From the NCBI RefSeq assembly GCF_029227915.1, contig NC_079885.1, positions 23,127,001 through 23,191,000 on the forward strand: a stretch of DNA of 64,000 bases, in the 5' to 3' direction. The stretch's first letter is position 1. Each line of letters begins with the position of its first letter. The translations under genes and the position numbers were made by a program. The notes below the pieces were generated by a model. The model was given only the letters and a program-made list of their open reading frames with translations, made no database searches and was not told the origin of the DNA. Source of the DNA: Hydractinia symbiolongicarpus (lineage: Eukaryota > Cnidaria > Hydrozoa > Anthoathecata > Hydractiniidae). Positions 44,937-56,523 of the stretch are shown here, piece by piece.

Positions 44937-47900
44937 CTATAGAACTAACAATTTCTCTTTTAAGTGATGTATAAATGTTGATATGAGAGTATCTTTTTTC
45001 AAGTTTACACAATATTGATTCCAGTAAGTAGGACCAAGATATAGTAAAGGAAGATATCTATTTCTGTGAGGAATATGAAGACCCATGTTTTGAGACTGTC
45101 TGGTGTTATGATTATGTACACTATCAGATTTTTTAAATATGTTGTAAACATTAGGAGGTAGGTTATTTTTATGAAACTGAAATAACAACCTGCAGGCATT
45201 AACCATGTATATCTGATTGAATGATAAAAGTTTCATATCGTTTATAGTTTGATTATTATTGGTTGTTAGAATTTGGTGACAATTATTTACTAATCTATTG
45301 ATGGTGTTTATATTTTTAGTGTTTGGTGATCCCCAGTTGATAACACCATATTGGATATGTGATTAAACTAAACTATAGTATATGGAAAGTAAAGATTTGC
45401 ATGGAAGAATAGGACCGAGACGCCTTAGGATACCAATACCTTGTAAAATTCTACTTAAAACAGATTGTATATGATTATCCCAGGAAAGTTCGTCATCTAT
45501 TATTATTCCCAAATACTTGACAGAATTCTTACGAGTCAGGTTCTTTCCTAGTAACTTGATCTCCGGGATATCGACATGTTTTTCTTTGCTAAAAAATAAG
45601 TAGTTAGATTTGGTAACATTCAGGCTCAAAGCATTTGCAATAAGCCAATCACAGACAGAAGTTAGCTCGTTATTAGTTTTTTTAAATAATTCTTGTTTGT
45701 TGTTACTATCAATAAATAAACTAGTATCATCTGCAAATAGTGTGTATTTAAAAGAAGGGGAAGCATTAGAGATGTCATTTATGTAAAGTAAGAATAATAT
45801 TGGTCCTAAGATTGAACCTTGTGGAACTCCACAACTAATATGTAATGCACTTGACAGAATGTTAGAAACTGATACACTTTGTGTCCGTCCAGATAGATAT
45901 GACTTGAACCATTTATTAGCTATTCCACGAATTCCATAGTGTTCTAGTTTTTTAGTAGTATAGTATGGTTTACTGTGTCGAATGCCTTGGCAAAATCAAG
46001 AAAAATAGCGATAGAGTGACTCTGAGTTGCTAATGAAGAAGATATTTTGGTAATTAGATCCAGGACTGCATAGCTAGTTGACTTACCTTTTTGAAATCCA
46101 TATTGCGAAGGAGATATTATTTTGTATTGATCCAAGAAAGTCATTAGTTTTTTATGCATAATTTTTTCAATTATTTTGTCAAATAACGGAAGAATCGATA
46201 CCGGTCTATAGTTTTTTGCTTCATGCCTTGTCCCATTTTTAAACAAAGGAATCACTTTTGCATATTTCAATGCGTCTGGAAACACACCTTCAGAGAATGA
46301 TTTATTAATGATAATAGATAATGGTTCAGATAGGAGATCACAATTTTGTTTTATGAATTTTATAGGGAAATTATATACATCAACTGCTTTAGTGTGATCC
46401 AACTTAGATAAGTGGTCTTCCACCTCTTGTGGAGAAACTGCAGAGCAAAAAAATGAAAAAGGGTTTCTGTCTTTTAAAAAGTCGTTAAAATTTTTTTTGG
46501 AAGAACTTTTTGGTAATTTTTTGACCAATTCTGGAGCCACATTTGCATAATATAAGTTCATCAAAGAGGCAATGTCTTTTGGATCAGTGAATGTTTTACC
46601 ATCTTGCTTTATAGCAGTTGGTGTGTTTTGATTTTTGTTCCTATTCAAAAACTGATTAATTCCTTTCCAGAATTTTTTGATGTTGTTTTTATTGGTGTCA
46701 AAATAATTTTTATAGTATTGGAATTTTTTAATTTTGATACTATGATTTATTTTATTCCTCAAGAATTTATATTGAGTATATGCTTGCCTATTGCCACTTC
46801 TCATAAACATACCATAGAGTTGATTCTTTTCTTTTATCATAAGTAGCATGTGATCATTTATCCATGGTTTTACAGATCTTTTCAATTGAGTTTTTGACAT
46901 TGGTTTCAATGGTGCATGTTTATCTATTACAGTTGTCAAGTTATCATGAAATACATTATACATTAGGTTTACATCATCCATTGAAGTTAATTCTTGTTTT
47001 TTATTTATACCCATAAGTTCATTTCGAAATTCCTCTGTATTGAATTTTGTATAATCTCTTACCTTTTTGTTGTTCTTCACGCGACTCGTATGAATGTCTT
47101 CAATGGCTAAAAAATTTGGTAAGTGGTCTGTTATATGTGGAATAAGGTTTCCACTGATGCATTCATCTAAAATATCATTGTAAAAAATGTTATCAATTAA
47201 TGTGTATTTACAACTTTTAGCTATTCTAGTAGGTTGTATAATGTGTGGAAGTAAAAAATTACTCAACATTATTTCCAAAAATGAATTTGGCTCTTGATGT
47301 TCTTCGAATTGGAGAAGGTTGATGTTAAAGTCTCCCATGATTACTATTTTTTTATTTTCTTTGTTTATAGAGAAAAGTAACTTTTGCATATGGGCCAGAA
47401 ACTCTGTAGTGTTACATTTAGGGTGCCTGTATATTACTCCTACCAATATATTTTTGGAGTGATCATTAAAAATCTCAATAAACAATATTTCGAATTCCTC
47501 ATTACTCTCGTTAACTACTCCTGAAAGATCATCTCTTACTATATATTTGAGTTCAGAATTAATATAAAAACCACATCCTGCATTTTGAGAATTTCCACTG
47601 ATAAATTCATATGGGTGATAACCTGATAGTGTTATTGAATTAATTTCCTTACCTGAGGAGTGCCATGCCTCTGATAGGCCAATGATGTCGAATTTGTATT
47701 CTAGAGTATGAACTAGATCACACAAATTAGAAATGTTTTTTTGATAAGATCGTATGTTTGTGTGCAAGAAGGATAATGCAGCATTGAGTTGCTTTGATTG
47801 TGTTAGTTTATGAAAATCTTCAAGACTATAGTAGTTAAAATTTAGAACCGATGAGCTGGCATCATCTCTACCTATATTATTAGGGTGTTCAATCTCTAAT

Positions 47901-48448
47901 TTAGGGAGGTTTAGTAAATCATCAAGATTTTTATTTATTAGATATGAGTTGTCATACTTATCAAGCGATGAGTTATACATTAGGTTAAAAAGTTGTTCAC
48001 TATCCATATCGTTAAAAGGAAAGGAGTTACAATTGCTACATATCCAGTTTTTTATGTTAATGCTTTTAAGTTTAGTTTTGTTTAAATTTGCACACTTTAA
48101 ATGGACTTTGTGTTTACCAGTGCTGCAGGTTACGGTGGAATTTACACATTTTATGTTTTTGTTGCAGAAATCACACTCTTTGAAATTATCGCTTATACAA
48201 GAGTTAAAAGTTAGAGAATTCAATGTTATATCAGTAAGAGTTGTACATGGAAGGGTTCTATATATGCATTGTCTACAAAACCATGGGACTTCATCCTGAG
48301 AAAGCTTATTGAAAGTACTTTTAGTCATCTTGAGACAAGACACATGTAACCATGTGTTGCACAAATCACAGAGAATACAGTTATTAAGTGCTATTTTGTT
48401 GCAGATGTGGCAAATCACATTTTCAATCCTGTTAGATGACATAGTCAA
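44937..48448 (-). pseudogene. LINE-1 ORF2: PHD finger, APE endonuclease, reverse transcriptase
   Basis: The main frame (48448-45944, 834 codons) opens with a PHD-type zinc finger ('VICHICNKIALNNCILCDLC', 'WLHVSC', 'WFCRQC') and a second Cys/His-rich segment. The APE endonuclease spans about residues 225-450: 'FLHTNIRSYQKNISNL', 'IIGLSEAWHS', 'VIYRHP', 'IVIMGDFNINLL' and 'HITDHLPNFLA'. The RT starts near residue 700 ('AKVIPLFKNG', 'NYRPVSILPLFDKIIEK', 'QYGFQKGKSTSYAVLDL', 'FLDFAKAFDTVNH'). It breaks at 'LLKN stop', where an A run is one base short, and continues in another frame as 'CGVPQGSILGPILFLLYIND', 'LFADDTSLF' (catalytic YxDD-type motif) and the C-terminal domain ending near 44937. Further slips lie at 45360 and 45236. 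Confidence 0.88.
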
Positions 48449-48555
48449 AGTTCAAAATAGTCATAACACAAAAGATATAACGCGAAGAATAAGTGAAATA
48501 AAAATAAAAATGAAGAAATAAATGAAAGAGAACAAAAAAGTGAATAAAATTTGAA

Positions 48556-49473
48556 TCACTGAAGATCTGATGCACATTTAAAAATATCATCTTTCGATTT
48601 AATGTTAATGATATCTGCAGTGTCTGTTTCTCTAACGTAAACTTGCCCATTTTTTGTCCACACATACTTTACTAATTTCTTGCTCAATAAATGTTCTCTT
48701 GCCTGACGGAAGAGTTCTCCATTCACTGATGTCAGACTTTCGTTTATGTATATTTTCGTAGATCCTTGAAACCCCAAGTCTTGGATGGTCTTTTCACTCA
48801 GCTTCTTTCGACGTTCGTAAAAAATATTACGTTTGTATCTTGAGTTGAATTTTACTATTATACTGGCCTCCTTTTTGTTGGAAGTTCGATGACTGATGTC
48901 TATATCTTCCTTTTCGATTTTTACTTTCATCAGTTCAGCCAGTTGTGTCGTCAAAAGTGTTGTATCTTCATTCTGAACTCTAGGTATGCCTCTGATATCG
49001 ACCATCACCCTTCTCCCATATTGCTCCAGATCGTTAATTTCGGCTCTAAGCTTGTTGATTTTCCCTTCTTTAGTCTTGTTTTCTTTTTTAAGATCACTGA
49101 TGTCCGTTTCAATTTTTGTGTTTCGTGATAGAATGTTGTCACATGTGAACTTCAGACCAGTAATTTCTTCTGTGTGGTTGTTAATCGTAGTGTCATGACT
49201 TGCTTGTTTTTCTATAATACCGCACTGGTTTTTTTTAATTGTATCTACATCGGATTGAAGCTCTTTCATTACTGTGAGGGTGCTTTCGATACCTCCTAGA
49301 CGATTTTCGATTTTGTTTATTTGTTGTAGCATGAGGTCGATCTTTTCTTCCTTTTTTTCCGTTTGATACGAAATAATCTCTCGAAATTGGATATTTTTAA
49401 TCGTTAGTTGGCTGTTGCTGTCTGCTTCTGCATAAACATCAAAGATTACTGAGATATACCACGATTTTAACAA
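48556..49473 (-). CDS. LINE-1 ORF1: coiled-coil RNA-binding protein
   Basis: 305 codons. Residues about 50-150 are a long heptad-rich coiled coil ('NKIENRLGGIESTLTVMKEL', 'DLKKENKTKEGKINKLRAEI'). A 'LEQYGRRVMVDIRGIPRVQ' segment follows, then a folded part with 'DIDISHRTSNKKEASIIVKF' and a C-terminal domain 'KIYINESLTS' to 'VYVRETDTADIINI'. This is the layout of LINE ORF1 proteins that trimerise and coat the RNA. The first about 20 residues may be upstream sequence; a later start is possible. It lies 107 bp upstream of ORF2 on the same strand. Confidence 0.85.
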   Translation of the reverse strand: MLKSWYISVIFDVYAEADSNSQLTIKNIQFREIISYQTEKKEEKIDLMLQQINKIENRLGGIESTLTVMKELQSDVDTIKKNQCGIIEKQASHDTTINNHTEEITGLKFTCDNILSRNTKIETDISDLKKENKTKEGKINKLRAEINDLEQYGRRVMVDIRGIPRVQNEDTTLLTTQLAELMKVKIEKEDIDISHRTSNKKEASIIVKFNSRYKRNIFYERRKKLSEKTIQDLGFQGSTKIYINESLTSVNGELFRQAREHLLSKKLVKYVWTKNGQVYVRETDTADIINIKSKDDIFKCASDLQ

Positions 49474-49498
49474 GAATTTATACCATGTTTTATGTGCG

Positions 49499-49563
49499 TC
49501 GAGTTATCGAACCCCGGTCTCCCGCACAGAGTACGAGAGCCATAACCACTAAACTACGGCGCC
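49499..49563 (-). repeat. tRNA-derived sequence next to the LINE-1 5' end
   Basis: The minus strand reads GGCGCCGTAGTTTAGTGG, then TTATGGCTCTCGTACTC, then TGTGCGGGAGACCGGGG, then TTCGATAACTCG. The A box (TAGTTTAGTGG) and B box (GGTTCGATAAC) are good, and the 3' half resembles tRNA-Asp. The 3' T-stem (AACTCG) no longer pairs with ACCGGGG fully, so it is a tRNA-derived repeat, not a working tRNA. Confidence 0.6.
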
Positions 49564-49589
49564 ACACCTGGTGCTGAACTCCGGACTCA

Positions 49590-49690
49590 CCCAGAATAAC
49601 CCAGAACCTGCCAAAATCACCCAGAACCAGCCAGAATCACCTAGAACCTGCCAGAATCACCTAGCTATCTAGAACCAGCCTACTTATCAA
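49590..49690. repeat. Short tandem repeat with ACCTGCCAGAATCACC units
   Basis: Five to six imperfect copies of an 18-20 bp word (CAGAATCACC.AGAACC.GC) span the junction between the tRNA-like sequence and the USP-LINE copy e. Confidence 0.75.
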
Positions 49691-49735
49691 ATCAACCAAT
49701 GAGCACAAACCTAGCGCTGTATGTTTTTTGGCTGA

Positions 49736-50895
49736 GTGAAACCATCTATATTGTGCCCACTACCTTTAAAAAGTCTATCCTCTGTACTGAAATCTGCTAA
49801 GATCAGTGGTCATCTTCTCCTGCAAGATTCGGCTGATCCTCTAGTCTCACACTCTCCTCCAGACTTAAAGGCTGGACACTGGAAGGTAGATCAGATAGTA
49901 GAATCAGCAGAGAGTCAACTCCAGTTCAAGAAAATACTTGGTTTCCACCAGTTTGGTAGAGCAGGTTTAGGACTGGTAAGCCATAAGAGTGTCTCACCAA
50001 TTGGTACCCATTCTTACCGCAAACTTGTATCAGATGTTGTGCAGGACAACGAGGAAAACATCTATTATGCTCGAGCCTTTTAGCTTCATGTCCAAGGTAA
50101 CTGGACTAAGTGGTGCTCGTTTATTAAATACGATCTTTCTTTGAAAAACCTACTGTCTCTGCCGCCAAGTTTATCTTCGTTTTGCATCAGCGCAACCTAT
50201 GACATGTTTCCTTCTCCTACAAATCTTGTCAAGTGTGGGAATTCAAAATGACAAAAGTTGCACCCTATGTAAAAAACCCTCTTGTAACGTTTCCCACATT
50301 TTAGGCGCTTGTAAATTAGCCCTTTCACAAGGTAGATTCACGTACCGCCACGATACTGTTCTATGTGTGTTAATGACGGCCGTTCGGAAGTTCTTATCCA
50401 ATTGTGAGCCAGCAAAATCATCTAGATGTCATAAAGTATCCTTTGTTCCGGCTGTTAAACGTCTTCCCACCAAAAAGTGTTCAAAAATTCAAGGAATTCT
50501 TCACCTGGCCTCTGATTGGAGGTTATTGTCAGACTTAGATTCAACCTTAATAGTACCACCTTATCTGCCTGTAACTTAACTTCGTCCGGACATACTTTTA
50601 ACTACTGCCATAACCAAAACTGTAGTTATCCTTAAATTAACTTGCCCATGCGAAGAGAACATGGAAACTTGGCATGGAGTTAAGGTTGATAAATACTCGT
50701 CACTTTGTTCCGTCATGAGATTAAACAATTGGTCTGTGCATTTCTTTGCTGTTGCAGTAGGAGCTAGGGGATTTTGTTCTGAAGCAGTTAGAATCTGCCT
50801 CTGTTGTCTCGGCTTTTCTAGCATGTCTGTGCGTTACTGAGTCATCTATGCGATCGTCGTTTTACATCTGGCTATCTCGAGATTCTTTGTCTTGG
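49736..50895 (+). pseudogene. RT C-terminus and RLE nuclease of copy e
   Basis: The reading 'LLLQDSADPLVSHSPPDLKA', 'FHQFGRAGLGL' and, after a stop at 50082, 'HVQGNWTKWCSFIKYDLSLK' is the C-terminal part of a known animal RT family. The RLE region starts with the CCHC knuckle 'CTLCKKPSCNVSHILGAC', then 'ALSQGRFTYRHDTVLCVL' with its R-H pair, then after a TAA at 50577 'RPDILLTTAITKTVVILKLT' (the PD of the PD-(D/E)xK nuclease). Then come 'CPCEENMETWHGVKVDKYSS', 'NWSVHFFAVAVGARGFCSEA' and, past a stop, 'SSFYIWLSRDSLSW'. The element's nuclease nicks the target to prime reverse transcription. Stops and shifts at 50082, 50250, 50577 and 50840 make it dead. Confidence 0.85.
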
Positions 50896-51079
50896 ATTAG
50901 TAGTAGTAGTATTTTTATTTCGTGTGAGATAACTGTATATTTTACATTAAATAAATACCTACGGGGAGACCATCAGATAGTATAAATACTAATGTAGGTG
51001 ATGGCCACCTATATAAGATCAAACGATTGCAATAAGCAGTATGACACTACAAAAAAAAAATTTTTTAGTAAAATCTTTT

Positions 51080-54000
51080 TTATGCAGTGGAGAGATTAGT
51101 GTTATAGCAATCCAGAAGATAAGTTTTGCAGATTTTTTTTAGTTGTTTTAAAGTGAGAGAGGCTAGGTCGTATTGGTGAAAGTGTTGTTGGATATTGTTC
51201 CAATTAATAATAGATTGGTAACGTATAGATTTGAGACCAAATGAGGTAGTCCTAACAGAAGGTCTAGCTAGAAGTTTAATGGATTTACTTCTTGTTGAAT
51301 GATTAGATGAATGGCAGACCAATTTAAAAATATCACAAATATTACCTGGAGAATGCAGATTTATAATATTCAAAGTTAAAATAATGTTGAGAAATTTTAT
51401 AAGATCTGAAAGAGTAAGAATATTAAGATTAAGAAAAATAGGATTTGATGGTAGAAAAAGTAATGATTCGGAGAGCAGCTTTTTGTAAGCGAAAAATTCT
51501 ACACGACTTTGAAGTGAGACCCCACACTTGCGGACTATAAGAAATATGAGAAGAAAATAATGCATGGTAAATTGAAAGTAGGATATCCTTAGGCACATAA
51601 TATCTTAGTTTGCAAAGAGCTCCATTTGTTTTTCTTAATTTATTGCCAATATAAGATATGTGGAAATCCCAATCTAGAAATTCATCTATTAATATACCTA
51701 GATATCTTACATGAGATGAGAATTCAAGTTTTTTTCCATTTAATTTCAGCCTTATATCATAGTTGACTGCTTTATTTCTTTGCCTAAATAGGATGACTTC
51801 AGTCTTTGCTACATTTAATGCTATTTTATTTGCAGTTAGCCATTTATATATACATTTTAAATCTATATTTAAATGCTTCTGCATTTTTTTCAGATTATGG
51901 TTAGCATATAACATGCAAGTGTCATCTGCAAAATGAAAAATTTCTGAAAAAATTATTGAGTTAATTAAATCATTAATATAAAGTAAAAATAAAATAGGAC
52001 CAAGAACGGAACCTTGGGGAACTCCATGTTTAATAAAAAGTTTTTTAGATTTGGTGTTAGTTAGGGAGACATATTGTACCCTATCGCTGAGATAGGAGCG
52101 AAACCAGGAGTTTGTTACACCTCTAATTCCATAATGTTCAGGCTTTGAAAGGAGAATTTCGTGTGATACAGTATCAAAGGCCTTTTGAAGGTCTATGAAG
52201 ATTCCACATGCAAACTTACAATTATCTAAATTTTGTCGAATAGTTTCAGTGAGACTAATTAGTGCATGGGTGGTTGAATGTTTGGTCCTAAATCCAAATT
52301 GTTTATTGGTTATAATTTTATTAGAATCTAGGAAAGAAATTAATCGGTTTTTAATTATTTTTTCAAAGATCTTATCCAAATTGCTTAATAATAATATGGG
52401 TCTATAATTATTTGGATCAAGAGGAGACCCTATATTCTTGTAGATTGGTATGACACTAACCATCTTTAATATGTTTGGGAATACACCTTGTTGTAGGGAA
52501 AGATTAAAACGTTTGGTTAATATTGCAGAAATTGCTATGTTGGCTTGTTTTAAGATAAGATTAGGGACACTGTTTGGGCCCGATGCTTTGGTTAAATCAA
52601 GGTTATTTATGATCTTTAAAACTTCTTCTATTGTTACAGGGTTAAAGAATAATGAGTTACTATTATTATTTTTTAGGTAAGATGAAAAGTGTGTATTGTT
52701 ATGTGGAATTTGGTTTCTAATTTTATCTGCAACAGAAGTAAAATGTTTATTAAAAGCATTAGCTACAGTTAATTTTTCAGAGATTATTTTATCATTTATT
52801 TTTAAGGAAGAAGTGCTAGATCTACTGTTGTTATCTTTATTATTTAAAATATCCTTTATACCTTTCCAAATTTTTCTACTGTTATTTTTGTTGATTAAGA
52901 AAAATTCTTTATAATAGTTTGATTTTGAGTTCCTGATAAGATTAACTATACGATTTCTATAAAATTTATATTGGTTTTGATAATATAATTTTTTTTCTTG
53001 GTTTTTAGCTTTGATTAACTTTTTATAGTAATTATTGCGGATGTTAATGGATTTTAGAATAGCTCCAGTGACCCAAGGTTTATTTCTATTACTTAATTGT
53101 TTTTTTGATAGTTTTTTATTAGGGGTATGTCTACACACAATTTGGTCTAATTGATTAAAAAAAAGGTTAAAAGAGTTATTTACATTATTTTCATTTAAAA
53201 GCAAAGTAGAATCCCAATCTATAGATTCTATGTCATTTATTACGGCATTAATGTTTAAATTTTTCCAATCCTTGTAATAGGTGTCTAAATTATCCTTGAC
53301 TTTAAGTCTATTGTCAAAATAAATTAAAAATTGAGGAAGGTGGTCTGAAATTGAGGTGATGATGTTACCTGAGAAATATTTTGTAAATGGATTAGATGTA
53401 AATATATTATCAATTAAAGTTTTAGATGTATTAGATATTCTGGTTGGATATGTTATAGATGGTTGTAAAAAATTAGAATAAAGTTCATCCAGGAAATCAT
53501 CAACTAGATGGTTACTTTCACATTTTAGAAGATCAATATTAAAATCTCCCATTAAAATAAGTTTTTGTTTTTGCTTAATAGCTACTTCAAAGAAGGGTTT
53601 AAGATACAAATTAATAAATTCAGGAATTGGCATATTAGGGTGTTTATAAATGCACCCAACAATGGTATTTTTACGATTGTTATCTAAGATTTCTACAAAA
53701 GTTGATTCTAATTTACTTTCAAGAAAGAGCAAATTTGAAAGGTCTGAGCGTACCACTACTGTTAGCGAATTAGAAATATACAAGGAAGTACCTCCTGCAT
53801 TGCTGCTTGAAAGGTTATGAAATCCTCTATAACCTTTTAAAATTGGTGTTATTGAGTACTTACTAAGTCTAGTTTCACTGAAGCCTAACACATCAAAGTC
53901 AATATTGAGAGAGTTCAGAAGAATGTTGATATTATCAATATTCTTGGGAAGAGAACAAGTATTAAGATGAAAATAAGAAAAATTAGGTGTAAGGTCCGAA

Positions 54001-54350
54001 GAAGAAAGTTGTTCAAGAGTAGAGTTAAAGCTGTTATATTCATAATATTTACAATTAGTAAACCGTTGATCTTCATCATCAACATTATTTGAAAAAGAGG
54101 TTTCAATATGAGAGTTAACGTCAGAAAAAATCTTGTCTATTGTATTGTCACTCTGGAATGGAAAAATTTCAGAATTACACTTTAAACACGACCATGCCTC
54201 ATCTGAGTTATCCTTGGTGAGTTTTTTGAAGTCATTAGAATTAAGCAAGTTACAACTTGGGTGAACCCAAAGTTTACAAAAATCACAAAAAATACAGTTA
54301 GAATTTGCCCTAATCAATTCACTGCATATACCACAAAAAAACTTACTAAT
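51080..54350 (-). pseudogene. LINE-2 ORF2: partial PHD finger, APE endonuclease, reverse transcriptase
   Basis: The open frame runs from about 54400 with no ATG in frame. It begins with a PHD-type finger ('FFCGICSELI', 'CIFCDFCKLWVHPSC', 'WSCLKC'). APE endonuclease motifs follow: 'FSYFHLNTCSLPKNIDNINI', 'VLGFSETRLS', 'CIYKHPN', 'LILMGDFNIDLL' and 'SISDHLPQFLIYF'. The RT has 'VSVIPIYKNIGSPLDPNNYR', 'QFGFRTKHSTTHALISL', 'GIFIDLQKAFDTVSH', 'HGVPQGSVLGPILFLLYIND' and the catalytic 'FHFADDTCMLY'. The frame slips near 51450 at a T5 run and the C-terminus continues to 51080 ('LNILTLSDLIKFLNIIL', 'IINWNNIQQHF'). Apart from that single slip the ORF is long and clean, so the copy is young. Confidence 0.88.
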
Positions 54351-54533
54351 TCTTAGTTTGCGCGTTTGAGAGGGAAGCCAAAGAACTCACATAAATTACT
54401 GCATGAGCATCAGACTAATTTTAGCACATCTTCGCCGCCATATTAGAAATCAATCATAGATCGTACTAACAAAAAATTTTCCTAGTTGGTAATTATACTA
54501 AAAATATTAGTAAGCGTGGAGAATCGAAAAAAT

Positions 54534-55373
54534 TTATTCGGCATCAGCGTTAAAGTTGAAAGTTGGAAATAGGCCAGAAAGTTTATCAAAGTGATCTATC
54601 TTAATTTTCTGATCATTTTCTTCAACAACGATGAAGAGATTTCCATTAAAAACCCAAAAACGATTGATCATCTTCTTTGAATGAAGTCTCTTACATTTGC
54701 CCCACAGGAACTTCATGTACGGGGATAGGTTAAAATTAATAAAAATATTTTCTTTCAGACCAATTTCTCGCAATTTCTTTTTAGTTTTCGAGTTCGAATC
54801 TTTTAACTTGAATTTATTTGCATGTAAAAGGTCGCAGTTTTTTTTGTTAACGAAGCGTACAATCGTCTTCTTAGTTTCGTTTTCTCTAGCGTAAAGGCGG
54901 TGGCATGCTTCAACATCGCTTTCAGAAAATTCAACACCTATAGCCTTAGCAATCTCAATGACTTTATCTTGAAGCTCATCTTGGTCAATAGAATTAGGTA
55001 TACCACAAACCTCAACATTGTTCCGTCGGACGTACTGTTGGAGATTAATCACGTCTTTTTCCAATTCCAGCATGAATTTATCTTTTTCTTGATTTTTCTC
55101 TTTCATTGCATCAATTTCATCTCTTAAAACTTTATTTTCAGTTCTTAGTTGTTCAACGATATCATTTTTTTGTTGCAATAGTCCGTTTTTGAAATATTCT
55201 TTGAGGTTAGAGATCTGCTCAATAAGGAAGTCTTGTGTGATTGCCAAGTTGGATGAGGATTCTTCCGGGAGCATTTCACTTTTCGTGTTGTTGTTGGTTG
55301 TGTTGGTGGTCTTGGCTCTTACATTACTCCTTAGGTTGATACTGATGGGGCTTGTGTTGGTGGACATATTCAA
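54534..55373 (-). CDS. LINE-2 ORF1: coiled-coil RNA-binding protein
   Basis: 279 codons, intact. A Thr/Asn/Ser-rich N-terminus is followed by a coiled coil at residues about 55-115 ('KEYFKNGLLQQKNDIVEQLR', 'DEIDAMKEKNQEKDKFMLEL'). An RRM-like part follows ('LQQYVRRNNVEVCGIPNSID', 'VEACHRLYA', 'TIVRFVNKKNCDLL'), then a C-terminal domain ('IFINFNLSPYMKFLWGKCKR', 'FWVFNGNLFIVVEENDQ'). It is similar in plan to LINE-1 ORF1 but only distantly in sequence. It lies about 180 bp upstream of the ORF2 finger. Confidence 0.87.
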   Translation of the reverse strand: MNMSTNTSPISINLRSNVRAKTTNTTNNNTKSEMLPEESSSNLAITQDFLIEQISNLKEYFKNGLLQQKNDIVEQLRTENKVLRDEIDAMKEKNQEKDKFMLELEKDVINLQQYVRRNNVEVCGIPNSIDQDELQDKVIEIAKAIGVEFSESDVEACHRLYARENETKKTIVRFVNKKNCDLLHANKFKLKDSNSKTKKKLREIGLKENIFINFNLSPYMKFLWGKCKRLHSKKMINRFWVFNGNLFIVVEENDQKIKIDHFDKLSGLFPTFNFNADAE

Positions 55374-55489
55374 GTCTTTAGTTCTTTAAAGTTAAAATGA
55401 GTTTTTTGACACAGGCGACGCCCTTTTTTTGCGCGGCAAAAAGACGTCTGAACAGTATGAAGGTCAGATCGGAAGATTCATCCTGGTAG

Positions 55490-56496
55490 GGACCCACAGC
55501 ATACGACTCAATTGATACCAACTGTTTCCCAACTGTTTCAAAGAAATCATCCAAGTCACAAGCAACTTCGACCACTAGCTTTAAGGACACGAATCCCCAG
55601 GACATAACAAAGACCTCCACTACCTTGCCTGCACAAGAATCACTAGGCAGCAACAGCGGCTTGCTAAATGGGCAACACATGTTACATCAATTCCTTCTTG
55701 CATCAATTCCATGTTTTTATGTGTTACCGGCAGTCGCCACAGCCAATTCTGCAAATGATTCCAATATGGCGATAAGTAAAAGTTTGTAAGTATTCTACGC
55801 AAACTATCCTCCACCAAGGTTCCAGTGAACACTTCTTCATTTCTAAATGCATTAAAAGGCCATGTTTCTAATACAAGGGTTGTTGCTTTTAATCCGTTCT
55901 CTCAGCAAGATGCCCTAGATACTCTTGAGTATCTCATACCAGAGTGGTTCTTAGTCTTTCCTTTCTTTGGTAGATTATTCAACACTCTTGTTAAAATCTA
56001 CAATACTTGCAGCGCTTGCAATAATATTAGCACCTCTGAGCAAGTAAGTCCATTTCTTCAACTGCCCTTGGCATCGACTGTACAATTTTCAGTAGATAAC
56101 TTTTTGCAGAGCGAAGAATTGTCAGGTGTCAACTCGTACTTCTGTCACTACTGCAATAGTTACCAAACTGCAACAGTTGAAAAAGATTCTGCAATTAAAG
56201 CGCTTTGCCTATAACAAAGGTCTTTTGTCTAATGTTTCTTCTCCTGTCACATCTTACCCGGGCACCGTTTCTATACCTATCACTATAGACAGTAAAGTCT
56301 CTTGTCACAAGCACTACAACTTAGGGCTGTAATTAACCACTCTGGAAATTTGAACAATGGCCATTACACTACTGTTGCTTATAACCAAGTGCATGGTAAG
56401 TGGTTTCATTGCAACGACAGAGAAGTGGTCCCTTGCAAACAAAGCTTGCTTGATGATGTACAACCTTACATCCTTTTCCTTGAAAAGCTTAGGTAA
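55490..56496 (+). pseudogene. USP domain of copy e
   Basis: A Ser/Thr/Lys-rich linker ('TVSKKSSKSQATSTTSFKDT', 55520-55620) leads into 'LGSNSGLLN'. After a 1-base slip the Cys box 'GNTCYINSFLHQF' follows (55662-55705) with catalytic Cys present. 'SSFLNALKGHV' and 'FNPFSQQDALDTLEYLIPEW' continue in the frame at 55825-56214, with zinc-binding 'CSAC' and 'YFCHYCNSYQT'. The frame slips near 56170 into 'KRFAYNKGLLSNVSSPVTSY' and again near 56325 to the His box 'VINHSGNLNNGHYTTVAYNQ' and 'WFHCND', with stop TAA at 56494-56496. The antisense open frames at 55378-55832 are shadows. Confidence 0.82.
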
Positions 56497-56523
56497 ATTG
56501 CAGTCACCACAACTTCCGGCTTA

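Larger units (their letters stand above)
44937..49473 (-). mobile_element. CR1/L2-like LINE (LINE-1) with ORF1 and ORF2
   Basis: Read on the minus strand, ORF1 (49473-48556) is followed after about 107 bp by ORF2 (48448-44937). The element has an N-terminal PHD-type finger, APE endonuclease and reverse transcriptase. It looks nearly complete. The 3' limit lies somewhere between 44600 and 44937; I saw no clear tail. A tRNA-like sequence sits just upstream of ORF1 (49499-49563). Clade assignment is inferred from the two-ORF layout and domain order. Confidence 0.85.
50896..55390 (-). mobile_element. CR1/L2-like LINE (LINE-2), inserted in copy e
   Basis: ORF1 is 55373-54534 and ORF2 is about 54350-51080, both minus. 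The 3' UTR contains AATAAA and ends in a (TAC)n tail (minus strand, 50913-50896), the simple-repeat tail typical of L2/CR1-type elements rather than poly-A. Just outside it the RLE coding sequence of copy e stops at 50895; the USP linker resumes near 55490. The exact 5' end lies in 55390-55490. It is close to full length. Confidence 0.85.

Noticed and set aside
49499-49563. Working tRNA-Asp gene
   Set aside because: The 3' side of the T-stem no longer pairs with the 5' side and the acceptor stem is not closed.
45944-55373. LINE ORF2 PHD fingers as host chromatin genes
   Set aside because: The fingers are continuous with APE and RT domains of LINE ORF2.
55378-55832. Two antisense open frames as genes
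   Set aside because: The plus strand here encodes the linker and Cys box of USP copy e; the antisense frames are shadows.
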